From MWDT01 sp035506315 (lineage in GTDB: Bacteria > Verrucomicrobiota > Verrucomicrobiia > Opitutales > Opitutaceae): a stretch of DNA of 11,980 bases. The DNA lies in NCBI GenBank assembly GCA_035506315.1, contig DATJPQ010000132.1, forward strand, positions 1 to 11,980, given 5' to 3'. The notes beneath the pieces are model-generated. The model saw only the letters and a program-made list of their open reading frames with translations. It was not told the DNA's origin and searched no databases. Every line of letters starts with the position of its first letter. Within the stretch, counting starts at the first letter, position 1. A program made the translations under genes and the position numbers. Positions 1 through 7,056 of this stretch are shown one piece after another.

Positions 1-90
1 GCTGAGTGGATGCTGAGTACAATGGGGAGAGAAACAGGCAACCGCCGTCGGGACAATCGCGTAAATTCCTTGCCGGGCGCCGTTCGAAGC

Positions 91-120
91 GCGGACGTAT
101 CGCCGTAGGCGATGGTCCGC
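91..120. repeat. Hairpin-forming inverted repeat
   Basis: Outer arms gcggac (91-96) and gtccgc (115-120) enclose inner arms atcgcc (99-104) and ggcgat (108-113) around a 3-nt loop, giving a 12-bp interrupted stem. There is no T-run after it, so it is more like an intergenic palindromic repeat than an intrinsic terminator. It does not begin with the GTAG head seen in the other repeats of this window. Confidence 0.5.
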
Positions 121-167
121 TCTTATCTAACTCTTTCTTAAGTTGTCCCTATAAAGTTACACTTCCT

Positions 168-404
168 TCAGTGCGTGTTGAAGCCATTGTGCCTCGCACT
201 GGACGCAACTGCTGTGTAGATCTCAAGAAGTGCCTGCCTAAGAGGGTCCGCTTCCTTGACGTAACGCTCATGCATTTTCCGGATTCTTTGCTTGGACTCT
301 TCGTAAACGCGCCGGAAATCAGGCCGTGATAGCAAATCAGCCCTAGAACCTTCTTTCTTGTATGTCGCGCGAAGGCCAGTGATTTCTCGCGCTAGCAGGC
401 ATGC
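168..404 (-). pseudogene. Possible C-terminal remnant of an unrecognised gene
   Basis: On the minus strand a frame ending with TGA at 168-170 reads as a plausible charged, helical protein end, with segments such as SRPDFRRVYEESKQRIRKMH followed by ERYVKEADPLRQALLEIYTA. Upstream of about 404 the same frame runs into the inverted-repeat block (432-579) and becomes proline/arginine junk. There is no ATG in frame before the repeat; the only internal ATG (273-275) would give 35 residues. The amino-acid composition and lower GC differ from the neighbours. I read this as the tail of a gene whose 5' part was lost or replaced by repeats. It could also be a fortuitous frame. No family is recognised. 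Confidence 0.3.
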
Positions 405-431
405 GAACGGGCAATCTGGGGCGGTGGGGAC

Positions 432-579
432 GGGGTCAGGCTTTGGGGTTTGGGGTTGCCGAGGTGCGGCCGGGGCAATCGCTACAACGTCAGCCGGAAG
501 GTGGCCGCGTGGTTGCGCCGTCCCGAACCCGCCTTGGCGAAACAATGCCAGTGATCCCCAAGCCCCAAAGCTTGACCCC
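432..579. repeat. 148-bp block bounded by 24-bp inverted arms
   Basis: The left arm at 432-455 starts ggggtca and contains ctttgggg; the reverse complement of the right arm at 556-579 matches it at 22 of 24 bases. The spacer of about 100 bp has no convincing gene. The structure is MITE-like or REP-like. Starts of the form ggggtca are familiar to me near REP-associated transposase loci, but no transposase is present here, so mobility is inference. Confidence 0.5.
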
Positions 580-590
580 GTTTCACAAGC

Positions 591-613
591 GTCGGGCATA
601 AAGCCCGACCTAC
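591..613 (-). repeat. Single GTAG-headed REP hairpin
   Basis: Stem gtcgggc (591-597) pairs with gcccgac (603-609) around a 5-nt loop and is followed by ctac (610-613), so on the minus strand it reads GTAG plus a 7-bp hairpin. The same sequence, with one loop change, recurs at 8715-8737. It lies 26 bp beyond the rhaM stop codon, where it could also stabilise or end the transcript. Confidence 0.75.
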
Positions 614-639
614 GTAGCCGACGGACAAACCGCGCGACC

Positions 640-954
640 TCAGTCGAGATGGAAAACCTCGGTGGCGCCGCGGGAGACGGGACTGTGGTCCGGATTGCTC
701 GGCATGACGTCGCCCATGTGTTTCCACCAACGCTGGCACACGTCGGTCTGCGCGACGGCGGCCCAGCGGGCCTCGTCCTCGATCTCCACATAGCCGAAGA
801 GCTGCCGCGTGGAGGGATCGAGAAAGATGGAGTAGTTGTGCGCACCGTGCGCCTTCAACACGGCGGCGAGTTCGGCCCAGATGGGCTGGTGACGCCGGGC
901 GTATTCCTTTTCCTGCCCGGCGTTGACGGACATGATGAATGCTTTGCGGATCAT
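640..954 (-). CDS. rhaM: L-rhamnose mutarotase RhaM
   Basis: RhaM interconverts the alpha and beta anomers of L-rhamnose in the cytoplasm, feeding the beta- or alpha-specific first enzymes of rhamnose catabolism. The 104-aa product has exactly the length of the Escherichia coli enzyme and matches it closely from memory: an N-terminus MIRKAF, then YARRHQPIW with the catalytic-type His22 and Tyr18, GAHNYSIFLD in the middle, DVCQRWWKHMGDVMP at about residues 68-82, and an end resembling SPVSRGATEVFHLD. ATG at 952-954 was chosen because it gives the family N-terminus; the frame stays open upstream but is unlike the family there. It begins 52 bp after the symporter stop on the same strand, so the two are probably cotranscribed. 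No rhamnose isomerase, kinase or aldolase is in the window. Confidence 0.95.
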   Translation of the reverse strand: MIRKAFIMSVNAGQEKEYARRHQPIWAELAAVLKAHGAHNYSIFLDPSTRQLFGYVEIEDEARWAAVAQTDVCQRWWKHMGDVMPSNPDHSPVSRGATEVFHLD

Positions 955-1006
955 GGGTGGATGCGGGGGGAGTGATCGCGACGACGCTGTGCCCGCGGGG
1001 CTTTCG

Positions 1007-3202
1007 TCAAGTCCCCGCGCAGGCACGCAGGACCAGGAGGAACAGGCCAACAATGGCCGCCGAGACGCCGAGGCAGATGACAAAACCGACGGTGTCGGTC
1101 TTGTCCCACTTGGTCCATTCCCAGTTGGAATGCGGGAACAACTTGGTGTGATCGAAGCGGCCCGGATTGCGGTGGGTCTCCTCCATGGCTGCCGCCTCGA
1201 GTTCGGGCGTGGCGCCGACCGGGGTCTTCATCTTGCCGAAGAAGTAATTCACCTTCTCGCGCTCCGGCGCCCTGGTCAGCAGGCTGACCAAGATCAACAC
1301 GATGAACGGCAGACCGCCATCGAAATAGAACTGCACCGCCTGAAGATCCGGTCTGGTCATCGTCTTCAGATCGACCAGCCCGGCCTTCTGCAGCAGCCAG
1401 GCCTCGAAATTGAACCGGCCCGTGCCGGTGAGCGGACTGTTGAGATCCTCGGGGTTGATGCGGACAACCTTGAGGAAATACATCGAGACCGAGTCGGGGG
1501 CGAAGAGTTTGATCACGGCATGAGCGGGCACCACGGCATCCACGGAGAGGTCGTTGATTTTCGCGAGCTTGGCCGGGACGACCTTCTGGGCCGACGCAAT
1601 GGACCGGATGCTCTCGGGCGCCTGGCCCACCGTATAGCAGGTCACGCGCGGCTCGGTTTTCTGCACCAAGGCCGGACGGCGGGCCAACGACGGCACGTAT
1701 TGCACGCTGTAAGGAACCAGGATGGTGAACAGGGCCGACAGACCGACGCACCACCAGACCGCCGCGCGACTCAGCCGGCGCCAGAAGAACATCAGCACGA
1801 TCGCGGCGCCCCAGGGCACATTGACGGTGAGCTGCAGGTTGATGAAGGAAACGATGTCGTTCATGCCGAGCGCCACGCACATGCCCAGCACGAGCACCGT
1901 CATGATGGCAATGCGGCCGACAAACACGCCGCGCTCCTTCTTGGCCTGGCCGTCGCCGAGGTAGTTGTAGACATTGCGGACGAACAGGGCGGACGCCGCC
2001 ATCGAGTTGGTGGCGATGTTCGACATCATCGCCGCGAGCAGTCCGGCGAGCATCAGGCCGAAGAGCCCCGGCCAATGCGTGAGCAACTTCCGCGACAACT
2101 CTCCCCAGACGACATCGGGATCGGAAAGCCCGCCGCCATAGAAGTAGGCGAAACCGATCAACCCGACGAAACTCCACATGATGATCATGAGCCGCTTCGC
2201 ATACGTGCCGGAAACCGCTCCGAAGCGGGCGGCGTACTCGTTCTTGGCCGAACCGCTGACGCCCATGTTGCCCATGATGCCGTTGATCTGGATGATGCTC
2301 ACGAGCAGAATGGCCATCAACGCACTAAAGCTCACGAAACCGCTGCCCGGAGCGCCGAGCAGTTCGAGCATCGCCCCGGGCACGCGCTCGCGCAGCACCT
2401 CCACGCCGCTATGGCCTCCGCCCGCCAGCGCATGAAAGCCGAAGGGGATCAGGAGCACGGAGAACGTGACGATCAGGATGCCCTGCAAAATTTCGTTGCG
2501 CGCCGTGCCGGTCATACCGCCCATGAACAGGTAGAAACCGACGATCGCCGTGAATCCGAGGTAGAATTGCCACGGCTGCACGTAGGAGATCGAGGCGTGC
2601 AGGCGCTTGGCGGTGTAAAGATCGGAAAGCTTTTCGAAATCCGCCCGCTCTTGCGGCGTCATCGCCGCCGGCTTGGTGTCCTCGAGACGGCGGTATTCGC
2701 GGAACTGCTCCACCTGCTGCTTTTCCTCAATCGTATACGAAGCCTCGGGTTTGGTCAGCAGCGAGGCGGTGACGTTGTAGCCGATCAGATTGGCCCAGCC
2801 GATGAAGAAGACGATATAAGTCACCTGGTAGAACGCATAGAGCTTGGCCAGATTGCGGCTGCTCAGGCGTTCATCGAACAATTCGGCCACCGTCACGAGG
2901 CGCACCCGCCGGAACCACATATTCATGAACCAATAGTAGGGATTCATGAAAACCGTCTGGAACGCCTGCCAGGCTCCCGACGCGCCCTGTTGGTAGACGA
3001 GCGTCGCCGTGCTCACCGCTCCATTGGCGTCGGTCGCATTGCCAAAGTTGAGGAAAAACTGGTACAGCTTGCCCAGTTTCCGGCCCGCGAGAAAGTAACC
3101 CTCCTCGCTCTTGGAGTGCGACGCGGCGCGCTTGCCGAGGTAGAGCACGATGCCGAGGTAGGCGGCGACGACCAATGCGTCGATGAGATTGATTCCACTC
3201 AT
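1007..3202 (-). CDS. Sodium:solute symporter (SSS family), probable rhamnose-type sugar importer
   Basis: This 731-aa polytopic inner-membrane protein belongs to the SSS/SLC5 family, which couples Na+ influx to uptake of sugars or other solutes. The start (residues 5-25 membrane segment, then GYFLAGRKLG at 35-44) and repeated hydrophobic segments at about 123-148, 212-229, 238-260, 290-315, 336-356, 377-395, 427-447, 456-474 and 481-500 fit the LeuT-fold core. It is longer than the usual 500-550 residues because of a charged loop at about 150-205 and a soluble insert at about 505-620, followed by further membrane segments at 630-643 and 703-726. Longer versions are common in Verrucomicrobiota and Bacteroidota. 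The adjacent RhaM and divergent LacI regulator suggest L-rhamnose or a rhamnose-containing oligosaccharide, but substrate cannot be read from the sequence. Confidence 0.9.
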   Translation of the reverse strand: MSGINLIDALVVAAYLGIVLYLGKRAASHSKSEEGYFLAGRKLGKLYQFFLNFGNATDANGAVSTATLVYQQGASGAWQAFQTVFMNPYYWFMNMWFRRVRLVTVAELFDERLSSRNLAKLYAFYQVTYIVFFIGWANLIGYNVTASLLTKPEASYTIEEKQQVEQFREYRRLEDTKPAAMTPQERADFEKLSDLYTAKRLHASISYVQPWQFYLGFTAIVGFYLFMGGMTGTARNEILQGILIVTFSVLLIPFGFHALAGGGHSGVEVLRERVPGAMLELLGAPGSGFVSFSALMAILLVSIIQINGIMGNMGVSGSAKNEYAARFGAVSGTYAKRLMIIMWSFVGLIGFAYFYGGGLSDPDVVWGELSRKLLTHWPGLFGLMLAGLLAAMMSNIATNSMAASALFVRNVYNYLGDGQAKKERGVFVGRIAIMTVLVLGMCVALGMNDIVSFINLQLTVNVPWGAAIVLMFFWRRLSRAAVWWCVGLSALFTILVPYSVQYVPSLARRPALVQKTEPRVTCYTVGQAPESIRSIASAQKVVPAKLAKINDLSVDAVVPAHAVIKLFAPDSVSMYFLKVVRINPEDLNSPLTGTGRFNFEAWLLQKAGLVDLKTMTRPDLQAVQFYFDGGLPFIVLILVSLLTRAPEREKVNYFFGKMKTPVGATPELEAAAMEETHRNPGRFDHTKLFPHSNWEWTKWDKTDTVGFVICLGVSAAIVGLFLLVLRACAGT

Positions 3203-3446
3203 AAATTTTGGGGATGATACCAGCCTGCCTCCAGTGCCTCAGCACGCTTCCACGCGCGGGGCGACAAATGGCAGGGAATGGTCATAGGGAGGATATAACT
3301 TCAATTATTGGGCAGGCACGCAACGCCAGATACATGGAGCGCGAGCCCACCAGAAATGACAAACACAAGGAGATACTCTGCAAAAATTCAGGTTGAATGT
3401 ACCTGCTTCCCGCGCCAATCAATCCTGAGTCTTACAGTCAGAAACC
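3203..3446. promoter_or_regulatory. Divergent control region between symporter and LacI-type regulator
   Basis: These 244 bp separate the two divergent starts and must hold both promoters. It is clearly more AT-rich than the coding DNA, especially 3290-3320 and 3340-3400. A weak palindrome caggt-N7-acctg at about 3390-3406 could be an operator half-site pair, but its arms are only 5 bp and it lacks the central CG typical of LacI-family operators. Neither start has a clear Shine-Dalgarno sequence. The assignment as a regulatory region is from position, not from a recognised site. Confidence 0.5.
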
Positions 3447-4481
3447 ATGCCCGCTCCCTCTCTGCGCGACCTCGCCCGAATCTTGGGCCTTTCCCACACC
3501 ACGGTGTCGGAAGCGCTGCGCAACAGCCCGCGCGTGAGTGCCGCGACGCGTCAACGGGTGCTAAAAACCGCCCGCGTCGCCGGCTATCGCGCCAATCCGC
3601 TGGCCGGTGCGCTCATGTCCGAGATGCGCCGGTCCCGGTCGGGCACGTTCCGCGGCGTGCTGGCGGTGCTCGATCTCGACGGCCCCAACCGCCGGCCGGT
3701 CAACGCCGCCCGCTACCACCACGAGCTGGCCCGGGGGGCCAGCCTGCGCGCCGCCGAGCTGGGTTTCAAAACCGAACCCTTCGTGGTCGATCATGGCGAC
3801 ATCTCCATCTCCCGCCTCGACGCCATCCTGCAATCTCGCGGCATCCACGGCATTTTCCTGTTGCCCGTGAGTGAGAGCCCCGACTTGAGCCAGCTCGACT
3901 GGTCGCGCTACGCCGGCATCTACGCCGACTACATCATCGAACACCCCGCCCTGCACTCCATCTGTTCCGATCATTACCGTTCGATGATGATGGTGCTGCA
4001 GCGACTTCAGGCGCTCGGCTATCGCCGCCCCGGCCTGGTCCTCAACCAGCATCACGATCAAAGATTGCTCTATCGTTGGGAGGCCGCCTTCCAGGCCTAT
4101 CAAAACCATCACAACGCCTTCACCCGCCTGCCGCCCTTGATCATTCCGGAGATTTCCCGGACGGAGTTCGTCGTCTGGTTCCAGGCGACGAAACCCGACG
4201 TGGTGCTCTGCCATCGGGCCGAAGCCATCGGCTGGATGGAGGAGTGTGGCGCCAGCGTGCCGCGCACGCACGGCTTTTGCTGTCTCAACGAGATGTTGAA
4301 TGTGATTCCCTGCGCCGGCATCGACCTGCAACCGCGGCTGCTCGGCACCCGCGGCGTCGAGCTGCTCATCGCCCAGCTGCACCGCAACGAATACGGTGTG
4401 CCGGACACGCCGCTGACCACGACCCTCCCCGCCCTGTGGGTGGACGGCCCCACCCTGCGCCCGCAAACCAACCGCCGGTGA
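3447..4481 (+). CDS. LacI/GalR-family transcriptional regulator
   Basis: The 344-aa product has the standard LacI layout. Residues 5-24 (SLRDLARILGLSHTTVSEAL) are the DNA-binding helix-turn-helix; the following NSPRVSAATRQRVLKTARVAGYRANPLA leads to a hinge at about 47-61; the rest is the periplasmic-binding-protein-like effector domain (FRGVLAVLDL at 68-77, a typical HELARG-like helix near 90, and an IPCAGIDLQP segment late in the protein, as in the conserved region that contacts ligand). ATG at 3447 starts directly before the HTH. It is transcribed away from the symporter-rhaM unit and probably represses or activates that unit in response to a sugar. The C-terminus is weakly conserved; no inducer can be named with confidence. 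Confidence 0.9.
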   Translation: MPAPSLRDLARILGLSHTTVSEALRNSPRVSAATRQRVLKTARVAGYRANPLAGALMSEMRRSRSGTFRGVLAVLDLDGPNRRPVNAARYHHELARGASLRAAELGFKTEPFVVDHGDISISRLDAILQSRGIHGIFLLPVSESPDLSQLDWSRYAGIYADYIIEHPALHSICSDHYRSMMMVLQRLQALGYRRPGLVLNQHHDQRLLYRWEAAFQAYQNHHNAFTRLPPLIIPEISRTEFVVWFQATKPDVVLCHRAEAIGWMEECGASVPRTHGFCCLNEMLNVIPCAGIDLQPRLLGTRGVELLIAQLHRNEYGVPDTPLTTTLPALWVDGPTLRPQTNRR

Positions 4482-4488
4482 CCGGCGG
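4472..4488 (+). repeat. Perfect hairpin with the regulator's stop codon as its loop
   Basis: Arms ccgccgg (4472-4478) and ccggcgg (4482-4488) are perfectly complementary, and the 3-nt loop is exactly the TGA stop of the LacI-type gene. No T-run follows, so it is not a canonical intrinsic terminator, but it may protect the mRNA end or have arisen with the neighbouring repeats. Confidence 0.6.
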
Positions 4489-4574
4489 GTAGGGCGCATT
4501 ATCCTTAACGCGCCGGGATCGACTGCGACATTCCGTTAATCCCGGAGCGGCGGATTAGGGATAATCCGCCCCAC
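4489..4574. repeat. REPIN-like paired hairpin, copy 1
   Basis: A left hairpin GTAG + ggcgcatta/taacgcgcc (one mismatch, 4489-4514) and an inverted right hairpin ggcggatta/taatccgcc ending ccac (4549-4574) are separated by a spacer of about 34 bp. On the opposite strand the right unit therefore has a GTGG head. The whole 86-bp unit is repeated 110 bp further on with only a handful of differences. It sits in the convergent gap between the regulator and tgt. Confidence 0.85.
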
Positions 4575-4598
4575 CCCAGAACCGATCGGAGATCGTCG

Positions 4599-4684
4599 GT
4601 AGGGCGCGTTATCCTTAACGCGCCAGGATCGATTGCGACATTCCGTTAATCCCGGAGCGGCGGATTAGGGATAATCCGCCCTAC
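4599..4684. repeat. REPIN-like paired hairpin, copy 2
   Basis: This is the second copy at a period of 110 bp. The left hairpin is GTAG (4599-4602) + ggcgcgtta/taacgcgcc, a perfect 9-bp stem; the right is ggcggatta (4659-4667)/taatccgcc (4672-4680) + ctac (4681-4684). Spacer and arms are nearly identical to copy 1, while the 24 bases between the copies are unrelated, so this looks like a recent duplication of unit plus flank or a paired insertion. Confidence 0.85.
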
Positions 4685-4691
4685 CCGGGCT

Positions 4692-4714
4692 GCCCGGTAA
4701 ACGACCGGGCCTAC
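4692..4714 (-). terminator. GTAG-headed hairpin just after tgt, possible terminator
   Basis: Arms gcccggt (4692-4698) and accgggc (4704-4710) form a 7-bp perfect stem around aaacg, followed by ctac, so on the minus strand it reads GTAG + hairpin 3 bp after the tgt stop codon. The architecture is that of a REP unit. There is no T-run, so any termination or RNA-stabilising role is inferred from position. Confidence 0.45.
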
Positions 4715-4717
4715 AAC

Positions 4718-5878
4718 TTAACTTGAATGGCGCCGGGCGCTGCGCGTTGCCTCGCCGGCTTCGTAGCGCTCGATCCACCCGCGATGCCACGAGGCAAAGT
4801 CGCCCGCCGCGATGTGGGCGCGGGCCTGGGCCACCAGATCGAGGTAGAAATGCAGGTTGTGCATCGTCAGCAGCGTGCCCGCGAGCATCTCGTCGGCCAC
4901 CACCAGATGCCGCAGGTAGGCGCGGGAAAAGGTGCGGCATGTATAGTTGTCGAGCCCCTCGACCACCGGCCGCGGGTCGGTGCGGAACCGCTCGTTGCGC
5001 AGGTTCAGCGGGCCGTCGGGCGTAAAGACGAGGCCGTTGCGCGCCACCCGCGTCGGCAGCACGCAGTCGAACATGTCCACCCCCAGCGCGATCATCTTCA
5101 AGATCTGCGGCGGAGTGCCCAGGCCCATCGTGTAACGGGGCTTGGTGGCCGGCAGCCAGGGGGTCGTCGCCGCCACTTGCTGGAGCATCTCCAGCTCGGG
5201 TTCGCCCACGCTCACCCCGCCCACGGCGTAGCCGGGAAAATCGAGCGCGGCCAGCGACTCCGCCGCTTCGCGGCGCAGATCGTCGAACGTCGAGCCCTGG
5301 ACAATGGCAAATACGTGGTGCCCGGCGGCGAGAAAACCGTTGTCGATCGCGATCTGCCGGCACTGTTGCGCCCAGCGAAAACTGCGCCCCACCGCTTCCG
5401 CGCACACCGCCCGTTCGCAGGGCCACGGCGGGCACTCGTCGAGCACCATCGCGATGTCGGAACCGAGGTTGGCCTGGATCGTCATCACCTCGCGCGGGCC
5501 GAGGAACAGGCTCGCGCCGTCGAGATGCGATTGGAAGGCGACACCGTCTTCGCGCACGTCGCGCAGTTTCGCGAGGCTGAAGACTTGGAAGCCGCCGCTG
5601 TCGGTCAGGATCGGCCCGTCCCAGCCCATGAAGCGGTGCAGGCCGCCCAGGTCCCGGATCAATTCGCTGCCCGGCCGCAGATTGAGATGATAGGTGTTGC
5701 CGAGGATGATCTGGGCGCCGATCTCGCGCAGCTGGGCCGGCGTCAACGCCTTGACCGTGGCCTGGGTGCCCACCGGCATGAAGATGGGCGTCTCCACCAG
5801 GCCGTGACGGGTGCGTAATCGTCCGCGCCGCGCCACCGTGGCTGTGTCGGTCGTGAGAAGCTCAAAGTGTGCGGCCAT
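4718..5878 (-). CDS. tgt: Queuine/preQ1 tRNA-guanine transglycosylase (Tgt) with incomplete zinc site
   Basis: Tgt swaps the wobble guanine of GUN-anticodon tRNAs for preQ1 in the queuosine pathway. The 386-aa length is normal. Visible family features are PIFMPVGTQATVKAL (31-45), the Asp93 motif LTDSGGFQVFS (91-101), the GGVSVGE substrate loop (220-226), and the nucleophile Asp271 in DMFDCVLPTRVARNG (268-282). The odd point is the zinc site: the family's CxCxxC is here LDNYTC (309-314), so by alignment with E. coli C302/C304/C307/H333 two cysteines are replaced by Leu309 and Asn311, while Cys314 and His340 remain. The rest of the enzyme is intact, so it is probably functional, either zinc-free or with a variant site. 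ATG at 5876-5878 gives the usual N-terminus. It diverges from pabA across a 52-bp gap. Confidence 0.96.
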   Translation of the reverse strand: MAAHFELLTTDTATVARRGRLRTRHGLVETPIFMPVGTQATVKALTPAQLREIGAQIILGNTYHLNLRPGSELIRDLGGLHRFMGWDGPILTDSGGFQVFSLAKLRDVREDGVAFQSHLDGASLFLGPREVMTIQANLGSDIAMVLDECPPWPCERAVCAEAVGRSFRWAQQCRQIAIDNGFLAAGHHVFAIVQGSTFDDLRREAAESLAALDFPGYAVGGVSVGEPELEMLQQVAATTPWLPATKPRYTMGLGTPPQILKMIALGVDMFDCVLPTRVARNGLVFTPDGPLNLRNERFRTDPRPVVEGLDNYTCRTFSRAYLRHLVVADEMLAGTLLTMHNLHFYLDLVAQARAHIAAGDFASWHRGWIERYEAGEATRSARRHSS

Positions 5879-5889
5879 CGGATACCGTC

Positions 5890-5920
5890 AATCTACCGGG
5901 ATGCTTGACCCCTCTGTCAA
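5890..5920 (-). promoter_or_regulatory. Candidate promoter for tgt
   Basis: On the minus strand a perfect TTGACA (5915-5920) is followed after 19 bp by TAGATT (5890-5895), 4 of 6 matches to the -10 consensus, 11 bp before the ATG. The spacer is longer than the ideal 17 and the leader would be very short, so this is tentative. The 52-bp gap must also drive pabA unless that gene starts further upstream. Confidence 0.3.
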
Positions 5921-5930
5921 CCCACCCGTA

Positions 5931-6506
5931 ATGGGGTCCGTGCTGCTGGTCATCGATAATTTCGATTCGTTCACCTACAATCTCGTCCAGTACTTCGGTC
6001 AACTGGGCGTGGAGCAACGGGTATTTCGCAACAACGAAATCACGCCGCAGGAGGCGCTGGCGCTCAACCCCGACCGGGTGCTGATCTCGCCCGGACCGTG
6101 CTCGCCGGCCGAGGCCGGCGTGTCGCTGGAGATGATCGGCGCGTTCGCCGGCAAGAAACCGCTTTTCGGCGTGTGCCTCGGCCATCAGTCGATCGGTCAT
6201 TATTTTGGCGGGCATGTCGTCCGTGCCGACCGCCTGATGCACGGCAAGACCTCGCCGATCCTGCATAAGGACACCGATGTGTTCCGCGGCCTGCCGCAGG
6301 GGTTTAAGGGCACCCGCTACCACTCGCTGATCGTCGAACGCGCCACCCTGCCCGCCTGCCTCGAGATCACCGCCGAGACGGCCGAGGGCGAGATCATGGG
6401 CCTGCGCCACCGGACGCTGCCGGTCTGGGGCGTGCAGTTCCACCCCGAGTCGATCGCCACCGAGAATGGCATGAAGATCCTCCGGAACTTTCTGGCGCTG
6501 AACTGA
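5931..6506 (+). CDS. pabA: Glutamine amidotransferase subunit of anthranilate / aminodeoxychorismate synthase
   Basis: This 191-aa class-I glutamine amidotransferase releases ammonia from glutamine for the chorismate-converting partner in tryptophan or folate synthesis. Diagnostic pieces are VIDNFDSFTYNLVQYF (7-22), the oxyanion-type SPGPCSPAEAG (53-63), the nucleophile Cys82 in FGVCLGHQSIG (79-89), and the His171/Glu173 pair in WGVQFHPES (166-174). PabA and TrpG cannot be separated by sequence alone, and many bacteria use one protein for both; no trpE, trpD or pabB lies nearby, so the symbol is provisional. ATG at 5931 places VLLVIDN correctly; an upstream ATG at 5901 and an in-frame start at 5811 inside tgt are less likely. 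nrdR starts 25 bp downstream. Confidence 0.93.
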   Translation: MGSVLLVIDNFDSFTYNLVQYFGQLGVEQRVFRNNEITPQEALALNPDRVLISPGPCSPAEAGVSLEMIGAFAGKKPLFGVCLGHQSIGHYFGGHVVRADRLMHGKTSPILHKDTDVFRGLPQGFKGTRYHSLIVERATLPACLEITAETAEGEIMGLRHRTLPVWGVQFHPESIATENGMKILRNFLALN

Positions 6507-6531
6507 ACCAAGGTACCGCCCGCTTCCGCCC

Positions 6532-7056
6532 ATGCGCTGCCCCAAGTGTACTTCCATCGAGGACAAGGTGATCGACTCCCGCATCGCCAAGGAGGGCACG
6601 ACCATCCGCCGCCGCCGCGAGTGCACGGAATGCGGCTACCGTTACACCACCATCGAAAGCCTGGTGCGCGACGGCATGGTCGTCATCAAACGCGACGGCC
6701 GCCGCGAGGGTTTCGACCGCGAAAAGCTCTCTCATGCCCTGCGTGCCGCCTGCCACAAGCGCCCGATCGACATCGAACAGATCACCATGCTCATCGACGA
6801 TGTGCTCGACGAGCTGGAGGCCAGCTACGAGAGCGAGATGCCCTCGCGGGCCATCGGCGACGCGGTGATGCGCCGTCTCCAAAAGATCGATCAGGTGGCC
6901 TACGTGCGTTTCGCCAGCGTTTACAAGGAATTCCGCGACGTCACCGAATTTGTGACCGAAATCAAGGGGCTGAAAAACCCCCAACCCGGCGAAGCCGGAA
7001 CCCAAAACCTCGCCGGGAAATCCGAATCTCAAAACTCGAAATCCGAAACAACATAA
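6532..7056 (+). CDS. nrdR: Transcriptional repressor NrdR, with a repeat-derived C-terminal tail
   Basis: NrdR represses ribonucleotide reductase genes in response to ATP/dATP balance. The zinc ribbon is complete (Cys3, Cys6, Cys31, Cys34: MRCPKC and ECTECGYRYTT), and the ATP-cone covers about residues 47-139, with VIKRDGRREGFDREKL at its start and VAYVRFASVYKEFRDV near its end. Usual NrdR proteins stop shortly after the EFVTEI segment at about 145-155. Here 174 residues end in a low-complexity tail, NPQPGEAGTQNLAGKSESQN and onward, whose DNA belongs to the inverted-repeat element at 7013-7197. The natural stop was therefore probably replaced by one inside the repeat. It follows pabA at 25 bp and is likely cotranscribed. 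No NrdR-box pair was recognised in the window. Confidence 0.97.
   Translation: MRCPKCTSIEDKVIDSRIAKEGTTIRRRRECTECGYRYTTIESLVRDGMVVIKRDGRREGFDREKLSHALRAACHKRPIDIEQITMLIDDVLDELEASYESEMPSRAIGDAVMRRLQKIDQVAYVRFASVYKEFRDVTEFVTEIKGLKNPQPGEAGTQNLAGKSESQNSKSETT

Larger units (their letters stand above)
1..639. other. Gene-poor left flank with repeats and a reading-frame remnant
   Basis: No intact gene is supported here. The first 400 bases are visibly lower in GC than the rest of the window and include AT-rich runs near 125-170, unlike the genes to the right. The stretch contains a hairpin at 91-120, a possible gene remnant on the minus strand at about 168-404, a pair of inverted 24-bp arms at 432-455 and 556-579, and a GTAG-type REP hairpin at 591-613 just downstream of rhaM. 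Open frames of 60-225 codons cross it on both strands, but they run straight through the repeats and show no family resemblance. Confidence 0.6.

Noticed and set aside
923..3217. A 764-codon open frame on the plus strand opposite the symporter
   Set aside because: It is the high-GC antisense shadow of the symporter and rhaM: histidine-, arginine- and glutamate-rich with no domain, whereas the minus strand reads as a clear membrane protein.
4489..4684. A CRISPR array
   Set aside because: There are only two copies, each an 86-bp inverted pair, with an unrelated 24-bp gap and no cas genes.
4727..5818. A 363-codon plus-strand frame over tgt
   Set aside because: It is antisense to an unmistakable tRNA-guanine transglycosylase and has shadow composition (His, Arg and Gln rich).
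5811..5930. An N-terminal extension of PabA into tgt
   Set aside because: It would overlap the tgt coding region and the residues are not amidotransferase-like; VLLVIDNFDS follows the ATG at 5931 directly.
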